In this document: positions 25,343-32,371 of the stretch, piece after piece
Layout: every line of letters begins with the position of its first letter
How positions within the stretch are numbered: position 1 is the first letter of the stretch
Assembly: GCF_027213965.1 (NCBI RefSeq)
Contig: NZ_JAPWGX010000007.1
Coordinates: forward strand, 1-64,000
Direction: 5' to 3'
Origin: Maritalea porphyrae
Lineage (GTDB): Bacteria > Pseudomonadota > Alphaproteobacteria > Rhizobiales > Devosiaceae
DNA length: 64,000 bases
Position numbers and translations under genes: made by a program
Notes under the pieces: generated by a model
Told to the model about the DNA's origin: nothing
Database searches by the model: none
What the model saw: the letters and a program-made list of their open reading frames with translations, nothing else

Positions 25343-25823
25343 CGCCCTGCCCTCGCTCAGCTAAATTGCGCAGTGCCAACAGCGCCAAAATGGCGTCGTC
25401 GATTTCTTTTAAATCGGCTTGGCGCTCTTTGTGGTCCCACTTGCCATCTGAAATGTGCACGCCAATGCTGGAAATGACTTCGCCGAATTCTTTGGCGGAT
25501 TTGCCCATGGCGATCTGTAAGTCTGTAAAGCCGTTTGGCAGGTTGGGCAGCTCGATGACTTCACAACCAACTGCGCGTGCCATTGCCCGCAGAATGTGGA
25601 CCTCACCACTTTCCTGCATTAGGTCGACCGCAATATCGATGGCGATAAAATTCTCGTGGGTGCTTTGCCCATATTCTGAAAAGGCTTGAAAGCGCTTGAT
25701 GCGCGAATGCTCGACACAAGCCATGCACCCGCCACCCGCATCTACCTGGGCGCGTGTTGCTGCCTTTAGGGCCAGCCGCTGCGATTTTGTGGAATGCCGA
25801 TCAACCACGGAAACAAACTCCAT
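25335..25823 (-). CDS. CII-like phage regulatory protein (tentative)
   Basis: 162 residues. The stretch ALKAATRAQVDAGGGCMACV, a yg-like SEYGQ, FIAIDIAVDLMQESGEVHIL and RAMARAVGCEVIELPN resembles the phage regulatory CII family of P2-like and Mu-like phages. The C-terminal third is charged and helical. It lies second in the leftward early operon after the Cro-like gene, where CII-type regulators usually are. The resemblance is by eye and moderate. Confidence 0.55.
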   Translation of the reverse strand: MEFVSVVDRHSTKSQRLALKAATRAQVDAGGGCMACVEHSRIKRFQAFSEYGQSTHENFIAIDIAVDLMQESGEVHILRAMARAVGCEVIELPNLPNGFTDLQIAMGKSAKEFGEVISSIGVHISDGKWDHKERQADLKEIDDAILALLALRNLAERGQGDE

Positions 25824-25842
25824 TGCTCCGTGTGACAGCCAT

Positions 25843-25865
25843 GGCTGAGCGTGAGACGCTCAGCC
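25843..25865. repeat. Perfect 9-bp hairpin directly before ATG 25867
   Basis: GGCTGAGCG (25843-25851), loop TGAGA, CGCTCAGCC (25857-25865). It ends one base before ATG 25867 and lies within a 9-codon frame (25841-25870) whose stop overlaps that ATG. It could hide the start of the plus-strand gene or act as an operator; no T-run follows in either direction, so a terminator is unlikely. Confidence 0.5.
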
Positions 25866-25866
25866 C

Positions 25867-26130
25867 ATGAAAACGATCACCACACCACAATTGGACTTGG
25901 CGCTTAAAGCGCTTGAACGGGCTGAAGCTGAATGCAAGTTGGCAGCAGAGCAAGATATGGTTGGAGCGTCGGGCATAAGGGGCACCCTCCCCACACCAAG
26001 CTCTGCCACCATTCGCCACACCGCGCTCACGGTGGTTCGAAATAAAAATTGGACGCAGCAAATGGCTCAATGCCGCGCCCAAGTTGACCAGCTGGTGAAA
26101 AGGAAACAACTGGTTGGGAGGAAAAAATGA
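25867..26130 (+). CDS. Possible small helical protein antisense to the early operon
   Basis: 87 residues, alanine-, lysine- and glutamate-rich (LDLALKALERAEAECKLAAE), with protein-like composition. It lies in the 312-base gap between the Cro-like and CII-like genes on the other strand, ending 5 bases from the Cro-like stop. No Shine-Dalgarno sequence; a hairpin covers the start. An opposing 111-codon frame fills the same gap with ATGA overlaps but has cysteine-, tryptophan- and serine-rich, shadow-like composition. Which strand is coding is not settled. Confidence 0.45.
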   Translation: MKTITTPQLDLALKALERAEAECKLAAEQDMVGASGIRGTLPTPSSATIRHTALTVVRNKNWTQQMAQCRAQVDQLVKRKQLVGRKK

Positions 26131-26135
26131 GGCGC

Positions 26136-26405
26136 TCATGCGGACACCTCGACGGTTGGGAAATTCGCAACTTCGTTTGGTCTGTTGGCACGCAACCAAT
26201 CTAGCCGCGTTTCATGCATGTCTTGCGCGGTGACCATGCCTTTTGTTGCTTTTACAATCTTTTCAACCACCAAGACTGGAGTTTGTCGCGAACCGTTTTC
26301 ATAGCGATGTAGATCGCGAGCTGGGTTCACACCGTACATACCGCAGAGGGTTGCCAATTTCGCCAATGTTATTGCGTTTTTAGAACGCCATTCTTTCAAG
26401 GTCAT
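26136..26405 (-). CDS. Cro-like helix-turn-helix regulator, probably leaderless
   Basis: 89 residues from ATG 26405 (GTG 26411 also in frame). The HTH is at residues ~13-45 (LAKLATLCGMYGVNPARDLH, RYENGSRQTPVLVVEKI). It diverges from the CI-like repressor. On the minus strand TTGACA (26441-26436), 17 bases and GCTATA (26418-26413) form a promoter only 7 bases from the ATG, so the mRNA should start at or next to the start codon. Operator 26415-26429 covers the -10 box, as expected of a repressed lytic promoter. Confidence 0.8.
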   Translation of the reverse strand: MTLKEWRSKNAITLAKLATLCGMYGVNPARDLHRYENGSRQTPVLVVEKIVKATKGMVTAQDMHETRLDWLRANRPNEVANFPTVEVSA

Positions 26406-26412
26406 GCGCACA

Positions 26413-26489
26413 TATAGCGATATTGGCTATTAATTTGTCAAGCATAAAAATAGCCATAATGACTACAACATGGGTAGCCGTATCAGCTA
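26413..26489. promoter_or_regulatory. Lysogeny switch: leftward promoter and three TAGC-N7-GCTA operators
   Basis: Operators at 26415-26429 (TAGCGATATTGGCTA), 26451-26465 (TAGCCATAATGACTA, one mismatch) and 26475-26489 (TAGCCGTATCAGCTA). The leftward promoter is TTGACA-N17-GCTATA (26441-26413). The GCTATA box is made partly of an operator half-site. The second operator begins 9 bp beyond the -35 box, and its centre is 36 bp from the first. The repressor promoter on the other strand is weak (possibly CATAAT at 26455-26460), consistent with a need for activation. Confidence 0.8.
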
Positions 26490-27135
26490 TGTTATTGAAA
26501 TGAAAAACAGAATTAAGCAAATTATGAAGCAAAAAAACGTTTCGCGCGACGAACTCGCCGATGCTGTTGATGCGCACCCGATTACGATCAGCAAACTTGT
26601 TTCAGGCAAAATGAACCTGACAACTGATTGGATGGAAAGAATCGCTAAAGCCCTGCGTGTACGCCCTGAAGAATTGATCAGCGCAGCACCGGCTTTGCGC
26701 ACTGTTACGGTAAATATGCATGTGGAAGCTGGCAGCTGGGCCGAAGCAAATGTTTGGGAAGATCCAGACCAGCAATATCAGATTGCCGTTCCAAATGACC
26801 CAGAGTTTGCAAACCTCACATTGCATGGTGCGGAGACGCGCGGCCCTTCAATGAATAAACGCTATCCATCTGGAACAATCGTTGTTTATACCAGCATTTA
26901 TGAGACAGACGAAGAACCCGTCCCAGGACGTCGCTACATTATCGAATGCGAAAGAACTGATGGATTGCGCGAAGCGACGGTAAAAACACTTCACAAGGAC
27001 GAACAGGGTTGCCTCTGGCTGATGCCTGAGTCTAATGATCCCAGACATCAGCAACCCATTGAGGTCAATGGCAACCTCGGCGACACAATACGAATTGTCG
27101 GCAGGGTTGTGTTTTCAGTGCAGAAAGAAACCTAA
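26470..27135 (+). CDS. CI-like repressor (HTH plus S24 autoprotease)
   Basis: 221 residues from ATG 26470, or 211 from ATG 26500; neither has a good ribosome-binding site. The HTH is at ~27-50 (SRDELADAVDAHPITISKLV). The LexA-type domain has a cleavage pair Ala87-Gly88 in VEAGSWAE, Ser127 in RGPSMNKRYPSG and Lys172 in REATVKTLHK. DNA damage should therefore induce the prophage by RecA-stimulated self-cleavage. It should bind the TAGC-N7-GCTA sites. Its stop overlaps by 4 bases the stop of the convergent PD-(D/E)XK-like gene. Confidence 0.9.
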   Translation: MGSRISYVIEMKNRIKQIMKQKNVSRDELADAVDAHPITISKLVSGKMNLTTDWMERIAKALRVRPEELISAAPALRTVTVNMHVEAGSWAEANVWEDPDQQYQIAVPNDPEFANLTLHGAETRGPSMNKRYPSGTIVVYTSIYETDEEPVPGRRYIIECERTDGLREATVKTLHKDEQGCLWLMPESNDPRHQQPIEVNGNLGDTIRIVGRVVFSVQKET

Positions 27136-28475
27136 CTCTTTTCTTCCGGGCCCTGATCATCAGCTTCAAGTTCACGCTCAGGCACTTTTACCGGCTTCGG
27201 CGCACTAGGCTGCCAATTACGAACGTTGGCCACCGCATTCTCATAAAAAACCAAAAGCGAATTCTCCAACTGTTCAATAAAGGTTTTTGAACCTGCGAAC
27301 TTGCCACCTTGATCATCGACCAGAAGTACGTCAGCGGTAGTACAGGCCAAATCCTTGTGCGCGGTGAGAATGTCTGGATCTTCCCGTATTGCAGTCAACT
27401 CCAACATAGCCGCCTCTCTTCGGCCTGGAAAGTTCAGTCGCACATAGAAGCGTGGATCCGTTGCGAGTTTCAGCTGTTTCATCAGCCAGTTAACCCGTGC
27501 CTTGGTTGACTTGATGTCCTCCGGCAGCTTAACCCTCATACCAAAAGTCACGGTGCGCCGAGAAAGCACGGCCTCAACGTCAAGCGACCCAGCCGCATCA
27601 GGCACTGCAATTGAAGCCGTCAAGCGGTTAGCGCTTAACAGGGTGTCTGTAGTGGCTTTCTGCCACTCAGCGGAGGAGTCAAGGTGCGCGCGCGGTAATT
27701 TCAGAGTCACCGACCGCTTGACGAGACGTGAAAGTATTAAGCACATATCTTTTTGTTCTTCGTGCCAACTTGAAACCACGCCAAGAACACCAACGTCATT
27801 CTTGGGAAGGCGCGCGCCTGAAACTAGCGCCTTAACCACATCTTTCCACTCCTTGTTCATTTGCGTGAACCCAGCAATACTGGAAGCTGGGTGCCTAAGA
27901 TATTCATGCAACTCGTGCAGGACCAGTGCACGATCAGGATCTTTAATTTCATCATTGGCCAACAACAGATCAACTGTGGTGGCAATCGCTGACCAGCTCA
28001 AATGGAACAAATCGCATTTGCGCTTTAGTTTTGAAGAAATGGAAACTGGAGAGTGACTTGGGGTAGCAGCGAATTCGTTAGAAACCGTCAACACAGCATC
28101 AATTTGCGGCTCCTTATTGGCAATCTCCAAATATCGCTCTAATTGGCTCTGACCAATTTTGTTATTGCCGAACTTTGCCTCCACCAAGCATCGCCACTGC
28201 GTCCGCCCGTTGTCGACGACAATTAAACCATCAGGTCGGCTAGAATTGTCGACCATGTCCTTTGTTTTCTTGAACACCACTTCAGTAAAACAAGAGACTT
28301 TTGAACGGGTGCCGATCTTCACACCCAGTTGCCCCAACAGTTCTTTTGACAATTCTGGTATCAAGGGCAGAGCACCTAACACCGGACCAATAAGACGATT
28401 CTCTTTGTTTGATTCTGAAACAACAGGCAACAACCGAGCACGTTGACCTGCCTCTAAATAATCTGGAAACCCCAC
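27132..28475 (-). CDS. PD-(D/E)XK nuclease-like protein, cargo gene (function unknown)
   Basis: 447 residues from a GTG start. Residues 60-120 form a restriction-endonuclease-like core: Glu65 in FTEVVF, Pro81-Asp82 in SRPDGLIV, and Glu99-Ala-Lys101 in RCLVEAKFG, followed by Gln109 and a helix. The rest (120-420) has no recognised domain; the end is rich in P, E and D. It lies between the repressor and the operator cluster of the int operon, on the strand opposite to both neighbours, as a typical moron expressed in lysogens. Similar proteins are annotated as stress-response or unknown; a defence role is inference. Confidence 0.75.
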   Translation of the reverse strand: MGFPDYLEAGQRARLLPVVSESNKENRLIGPVLGALPLIPELSKELLGQLGVKIGTRSKVSCFTEVVFKKTKDMVDNSSRPDGLIVVDNGRTQWRCLVEAKFGNNKIGQSQLERYLEIANKEPQIDAVLTVSNEFAATPSHSPVSISSKLKRKCDLFHLSWSAIATTVDLLLANDEIKDPDRALVLHELHEYLRHPASSIAGFTQMNKEWKDVVKALVSGARLPKNDVGVLGVVSSWHEEQKDMCLILSRLVKRSVTLKLPRAHLDSSAEWQKATTDTLLSANRLTASIAVPDAAGSLDVEAVLSRRTVTFGMRVKLPEDIKSTKARVNWLMKQLKLATDPRFYVRLNFPGRREAAMLELTAIREDPDILTAHKDLACTTADVLLVDDQGGKFAGSKTFIEQLENSLLVFYENAVANVRNWQPSAPKPVKVPERELEADDQGPEEKS

Positions 28476-28542
28476 AACAAATTCACTTTCCTCAATAATC
28501 TTAAATACTTAATGACAGTACCAAATCTCCTAGACAATGAAA

Positions 28543-28595
28543 TAGCCATATTCGCTATTTATTGACTTGACAGGTATGTAGCCATATCTGCTACT
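28543..28595 (+). promoter_or_regulatory. Repressor-controlled promoter of the HD-xis-int operon
   Basis: Operators TAGCCATATTCGCTA (28543-28557) and TAGCCATATCTGCTA (28579-28593). Promoter TTGACA (28567-28572), 17 bases, GCTACT (28590-28595). The downstream operator supplies GCTA of the -10 box, and the upstream one ends 9 bp before the -35 box; centres are 36 bp apart. This repeats exactly the geometry at the Cro-like promoter, so one repressor should shut both. Confidence 0.82.
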
Positions 28596-28625
28596 TTATT
28601 ACATCACCAACCATGGAGATGCACA

Positions 28626-28937
28626 ATGAAGCACAACCTTTATTCAACTTTCAGCCCATTCGATAAACCGTTCCCAGGCATGGATTTGGACCAAACCTGC
28701 CAAGATGAAATTGAACAGCGCGACCCACCAGCAATTGCCGACCACAATGTGATTGAAGTTGGACGCCAATCGATTTGCGGCGTGGAAAAGCCAAACGAAA
28801 TTCAGGTAAAACGCCGACTTGATCAATCGGGTCTAACAAAGGTTCAGATCGAAAGGAACCTCAACGCCATCCTTTCAGCCGCAGGGCCACGATTTGCCTG
28901 TGTTCTTGGTGGTGTTCGTCGCCAGATGGCTCACTAA
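28626..28937 (+). CDS. Small phage early protein, unknown
   Basis: 103 residues, first gene of the rightward operon; GGAG lies 6 bases before the ATG. Soluble, with no recognised family. Residues ~62-100 (KRRLDQSGLTKVQIERNLNA) look helical. The stop overlaps the next start in a TAATG. Confidence 0.7.
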   Translation: MKHNLYSTFSPFDKPFPGMDLDQTCQDEIEQRDPPAIADHNVIEVGRQSICGVEKPNEIQVKRRLDQSGLTKVQIERNLNAILSAAGPRFACVLGGVRRQMAH

Positions 28938-29053
28938 TGGGCGGCGTTCCCTTTAGCGAAATGGCGGCAGGCACTGCAGCGTTGGCTGCAAGTGCCCTCG
29001 TCTACACATTCACCTGCACCCCATATTCAATCTTCTTGTGGATCTCAGCATGA
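28937..29053 (+). CDS. 38-residue membrane peptide, unknown
   Basis: A short frame begins in a TAATG overlap with the previous gene and ends in an ATGA overlap with the HD gene. It encodes a hydrophobic peptide (MGGVPFSEMAAGTAALAASA, then VYTFTCTPYSIFLWISA) with one membrane span. Coupling on both sides supports real translation. It could be a small phage membrane effector; no homologue is recognised. Confidence 0.55.
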   Translation: MGGVPFSEMAAGTAALAASALVYTFTCTPYSIFLWISA

Positions 29054-29631
29054 GCAAACAATTCATTGCTAACCGTGCAGACGGATCCAGCATCAATTTT
29101 GCGCACGTACACTATGGCCCATTCAACCCATGGGCCACATTCAAACAGATGAGCTTCATCAACCGATGGGCAGGCAACATCAAGTTTGAGTATAGCGTTT
29201 TGCAGCATTCTTTGTTGGTTGCTGATCTGATCGAAGCACCTGGCGAAAAGATTTATGGGCTGGTCCATGATGTACCAGAAGATGGCACCGGCGATCTAAC
29301 GGGTCCGTTTAAAAGCTTTGTCGACCATGCCAGTGGTGGCTTTGTGGAAAAGCACGAACGCCACATGCTCGATATGTTTTTGCAATCGATTGAAGTTGAG
29401 TTGCCAAGCAATGGCGCAAGGGATCGCCTGCACGCAGCTGATATGATTGCCCGTGCCACAGAATTGCGCGACGTGGTGGAAAACACCAAAAACACTACTA
29501 TCCCCTACCAACCGGCCACAACAGTTATTCAGCCACAAAAGCGTGAGGCGCTGCTGATCAAAGCCATAGATGCATTTGGCACTTATATGGAGTGGCACAT
29601 GGATGCGCAAAAGGCCAATGCCAATGGCTAA
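29050..29631 (+). CDS. HD-domain phosphohydrolase
   Basis: 193 residues from ATG 29050. HD features: RWAGN, YSVLQHSLLVADLI, and YGLVHDVPEDGTGDLTGP with the His-Asp pair, then a later DRLHAADMIARATEL. The fold is that of YfbR-like 5'-deoxynucleotidases, which phages use to adjust nucleotide pools. It lies in the repressor-controlled rightward operon ahead of excisionase and integrase, an uncommon place for a nucleotide enzyme. Confidence 0.8.
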   Translation: MSKQFIANRADGSSINFAHVHYGPFNPWATFKQMSFINRWAGNIKFEYSVLQHSLLVADLIEAPGEKIYGLVHDVPEDGTGDLTGPFKSFVDHASGGFVEKHERHMLDMFLQSIEVELPSNGARDRLHAADMIARATELRDVVENTKNTTIPYQPATTVIQPQKREALLIKAIDAFGTYMEWHMDAQKANANG

Positions 29632-29866
29632 TACTGTTTACACCGCACAATGGTTTGGTTGCCGGCACTGCGACGTGATGTGGCTTGGCGGCACCTTGCC
29701 AATGTCCACCGATCAGACTGCAGCCATGAAACATGCCAACCGGACTTGCCCTGGCTGTTCCAGACCAACTCAGTTCCACGGCGGGCGCGCACAATTCACC
29801 GCCACCTACACATATTCTGGCCCTGCCAGCGACATTTTGCACTTGTTTGAAAGGAAAGTGGCGTGA
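29624..29866 (+). CDS. Small zinc-ribbon phage protein
   Basis: 80 residues from ATG 29624, overlapping the HD gene by 8 bases, with AAAGG before it. CRHC near residue 11 and CPGC near residue 43 form a two-knuckle zinc site. Function unknown. The stop overlaps the GTG start of the excisionase gene (GTGA). Confidence 0.65.
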   Translation: MANTVYTAQWFGCRHCDVMWLGGTLPMSTDQTAAMKHANRTCPGCSRPTQFHGGRAQFTATYTYSGPASDILHLFERKVA

Positions 29867-30228
29867 ACGTGGTTGATCTTGATGCTCCAATCCCGATCTC
29901 AAAGGCTGTGCCAATCATCTTCCCGCATGGTGGCGGCACTTTAAACACTGTTCGCACCCTCATTCGCAAGGGTGACTTGCCAGCATTGAAGCTTGGCCGT
30001 AGCTTCTTTGTAACAAGACGCCACATTCAAGAGATGAAACAAAGATGCCAGCTGCCGCAAAAGGCCCCTACCTTTGGTTTAGGAAAGAACGCCGTGACAA
30101 ACAGTCAGGACGGATCATTGCCAACGGGCTCTGGATCATTATCGACAACAAACAACATATCGCCACAGGATGCACTAAACGCGAAGTTGAACGCGCTCAA
30201 GAAAAGCTGCGCCAATACTCAGAACTAA
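29863..30228 (+). CDS. Excisionase-like helix-turn-helix protein
   Basis: 121 residues from GTG 29863. Residues ~25-60 (NTVRTLIRKGDLPALKLGRS, FFVTRRHIQEM) are the winged-helix of AlpA/Xis type. The last ~60 residues are of low complexity (S, T, N, Q, K) and are read out of frame from the integrase N-terminus over 184 bases; they may be accidental. It should steer the integrase toward excision on induction. Confidence 0.75.
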   Translation: MNVVDLDAPIPISKAVPIIFPHGGGTLNTVRTLIRKGDLPALKLGRSFFVTRRHIQEMKQRCQLPQKAPTFGLGKNAVTNSQDGSLPTGSGSLSTTNNISPQDALNAKLNALKKSCANTQN

Positions 30229-31112
30229 AGTACGATCCGCGCAAAAAGAAGCGCGACATTGATCATATTGGCGTCGCAGACGTTCTCAGCATCTACCTCA
30301 CAGACAAAAACGCCAATATTGGACGCATACAGCGCCTAAATGAATTTTGGGGCAACAAGGCCCTGTCGGATGTTAACGGCGAGACATGCCGTGCCTATGT
30401 AAAGCATCGTGGCACCGTTCAAGGCGCAAGACGCGACCTAGAAGATCTGCGATCAGCCATCAACCATCATGCCAAGCAAGGCTTGCACCGCGAACTCGTT
30501 ATGGTGGCACTACCACCTCGCAATCCATCCAAAGATCGTTGGTTGTCACGATCAGAAATAGCACGATTGCTTTGGACATGCCTTACATATCACGAAGTTC
30601 AGCGCGGCAAGAAAACCAAGAAGCGCCCATTACGCCATCTGGCGCGTTTCATTCTAATTGCTTACTACACTGGAACGCGACACAGCGCGGTGCTCACCGC
30701 ATCATTCATGCGAGGTAAGGACCGCTCGTTTATAGACCTGGAGGCGGGCCTATTTTATCGCCTTGCTGAAGGTAAAAATGCAACCAACAAGCGTCAAACA
30801 CCCGTTCCCATTCCACCGCGTTTGCTTGCCCATCTCAAAAGATGGAATCGAACAAGTGATGATTATGTGGTGCAGTTTAAAGGCAAGCCTTTGGCCAGCG
30901 TCAAAAACGCATTCGGAACGTGCGCAGAACTTGCCGGAATACAAGACATCACCCCACACACCCTGCGCCACTCAACGGCCACACACCTTATGCAAAGAGG
31001 CGTTGACAAGTGGGAAGCAGCTGGCTTCTTAGGTATGTCAATTGAAATGTTAGATCGTGTCTATGGCCACCATCACCCGTCTTACATGCGGGCAGCGGCG
31101 GCTGCGCTTTAG
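30045..31112 (+). CDS. int: Tyrosine recombinase integrase
   Basis: 355 residues. The N-terminal arm-binding part KGPYLWFRKERRDKQSGR is typical of alphaproteobacterial phage integrases, so the start at 30045 inside the excisionase gene is credible. Catalytic residues: Arg in YTGTRHSA, the His-x2-Arg box TPHTLRHS, then GHHH and the nucleophile Tyr in MLDRVYGHHH. It integrates the element at the tRNA 3' end at 32071. Confidence 0.95.
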   Translation: MPAAAKGPYLWFRKERRDKQSGRIIANGLWIIIDNKQHIATGCTKREVERAQEKLRQYSELKYDPRKKKRDIDHIGVADVLSIYLTDKNANIGRIQRLNEFWGNKALSDVNGETCRAYVKHRGTVQGARRDLEDLRSAINHHAKQGLHRELVMVALPPRNPSKDRWLSRSEIARLLWTCLTYHEVQRGKKTKKRPLRHLARFILIAYYTGTRHSAVLTASFMRGKDRSFIDLEAGLFYRLAEGKNATNKRQTPVPIPPRLLAHLKRWNRTSDDYVVQFKGKPLASVKNAFGTCAELAGIQDITPHTLRHSTATHLMQRGVDKWEAAGFLGMSIEMLDRVYGHHHPSYMRAAAAAL

Positions 31113-31127
31113 AGTTATACAATAGGA

Positions 31128-31976
31128 CTAGCCGTCGACGTTTTTAGCGATCAGGTAAGATACAAAAGAAGCGCATGCACCCAGCATAAACAATGCATCG
31201 GCTTCATCAACCTGCACAGAATCAGGAAACACAATGGCGTGACGAGCGGCGGTGTTTTCGTCGTTTGTGTAGCTGTATAGTTTCTCGAACGCAGCTTTCA
31301 ATTTTTCATTGATTACTTTGCGTTTTCCGATCTTCTTTAGAGCCGAGCCCAAAGTGCCTTTTTCGTCTTCGGAAATGTTCTTCGCGACCGATTCCACGGC
31401 ATGAATACTCTCACGAACGCTTGAGCGCCAATCCTTTTCAGCTAGCATCTTCCCAGATGAGACTAGATGCTCCCGCGCACCGGCAAATCCACTTTCCTCG
31501 GCATCATCGACCGCGTTCAAGAAGGTATCCGCTTGCTCGGCGGTGCCGATTGCTACAACCTGCAAATCAATTATACGGTAAGCCAACCCGGCTTCAAGAA
31601 AAGCATTGATTAAATCAACTTGAAGCGTCGACGTGATCGCCCGATGTCCAACAAAAAACTCAATCAGATCAAACAGTCGGTTGTACTCATATGTACGGGT
31701 GCAGTTTTCTAGTTGCTCCTTTAAAATGTTGGCACTGTCGTTAAAAGTTCCAATCGACTTGCGATAGAACTTGACATGCAAATCCTTTGCAACGTTAACC
31801 CATGTTCCGAGAGAAGATCTACCCGGACCCCAAACCGTGTTGCGTTCGATTTCCGATTGAAAGGCATAGTCAACCAGCAAACGGAATTGGTTCGAAATCT
31901 CGTATAGGCGCAACTGGTCGGGCGCGGCCACAAGACCATTCCGCTCCGAAAAACTCTGCTTTCGTTTCTCACGCAC
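31128..31976 (-). CDS. AbiJ-like HEPN-domain protein (putative abortive infection)
   Basis: 282 residues from a GTG start. The N-terminus (KQSFSERNGL) resembles the AbiJ N-terminal domain class. The C-terminal ~100 residues match the AbiJ-type HEPN part: WRSSVRESIHAVESVAKNI, LGSALKKIG, LKAAFEKLYSYTNDENTAARHA. Such proteins are linked to abortive infection, with the HEPN part as presumed RNase, although a clear R-x4-6-H was not identified here. It is opposite in strand to the integrase and lies between integrase and attachment site, the usual slot for phage cargo. Confidence 0.75.
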   Translation of the reverse strand: MREKRKQSFSERNGLVAAPDQLRLYEISNQFRLLVDYAFQSEIERNTVWGPGRSSLGTWVNVAKDLHVKFYRKSIGTFNDSANILKEQLENCTRTYEYNRLFDLIEFFVGHRAITSTLQVDLINAFLEAGLAYRIIDLQVVAIGTAEQADTFLNAVDDAEESGFAGAREHLVSSGKMLAEKDWRSSVRESIHAVESVAKNISEDEKGTLGSALKKIGKRKVINEKLKAAFEKLYSYTNDENTAARHAIVFPDSVQVDEADALFMLGACASFVSYLIAKNVDG

Positions 31977-32070
31977 AACATATCCAATCGTTTTATTGGT
32001 TTATTTATTGGCTGTGTCCGAACACCGCAGGTCGACGAAATAATAAACCATTGATATTATTTAAAAAAAA

Positions 32071-32147
32071 TGGTGGGCCCGGTAGGACTCGAACCTACGA
32101 CCAGACCGTTATGAGCGGTCGGCTCTAACCAACTGAGCTACAGGCCC
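32071..32147 (-). tRNA. tRNA with CAT anticodon, probably tRNA-Ile2 (lysidine type)
   Basis: Minus strand, 77 bases with an encoded CCA. Acceptor stem GGGCCTG/CGGGCCC (one G-U), D-loop TAGCTCAGTTGGTTAGAGC, anticodon loop CTCATAA with CAT, T-arm GTAGGTTCGAGTCCTAC. The acceptor and body match bacterial tRNA-Ile2 (CAT, modified by TilS) rather than elongator or initiator Met, but this distinction is by eye. The 3' end is the prophage integration site and the gene stays intact. Confidence 0.93.
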
Positions 32148-32371
32148 AACCCAAACAGGCTAATAGCAAGCATCACAAAAAAATAAAAGCCATAAATGCC
32201 CCATTGATCACATTAACAGTTTTGAATAGGATTTAAGTTAGCCGTGCTGCTTTATGCCCGGCTTCATTTGAGCGGCGGCACTAGGTGCTATTTGGTATTT
32301 TCCACCAAAGCCCGTTGCTCGCCCACTATACTAAATCAATGGGGCCATATTGCCCCGAAAGTGATGTACTT

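Larger units (their letters stand above)
1..32071. mobile_element. Prophage (contractile-tailed, lambda-like packaging genes), left end outside window
   Basis: A continuous run of phage genes: integrase, excisionase, repressor, replication, terminase, portal, capsid, baseplate and tail fibre. The right boundary is placed at the 3' end of the minus-strand tRNA at 32071-32147, which directly follows the integrase side. Nothing in the window repeats the tRNA 3' sequence, so the other attachment site must lie to the left. Baseplate genes resemble P2/Mu (V, W, J, I order), while terminase, portal and the small joining protein resemble lambda, so the element is mosaic. Structural genes seem intact, which suggests a recent or still functional prophage, but sheath, tube, tape-measure and lysis genes are not visible. 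Confidence 0.93.

Noticed and set aside
25801-26199. Minus-strand frame between Cro-like and CII-like genes
   Set aside because: ATGA overlaps are attractive, but composition (Cys, Trp, Ser, Phe, Arg) is shadow-like; the plus-strand frame is more protein-like. Left open rather than annotated.
27502-28056. 184-codon plus-strand frame opposite the PD-(D/E)XK gene
   Set aside because: Serine- and arginine-rich antisense composition, no start signal.
32071-32147. Elongator tRNA-Met reading of the CAT anticodon gene
   Set aside because: Acceptor and D-arm sequences resemble Ile2-type tRNA more than elongator Met; not provable without TilS specificity analysis.
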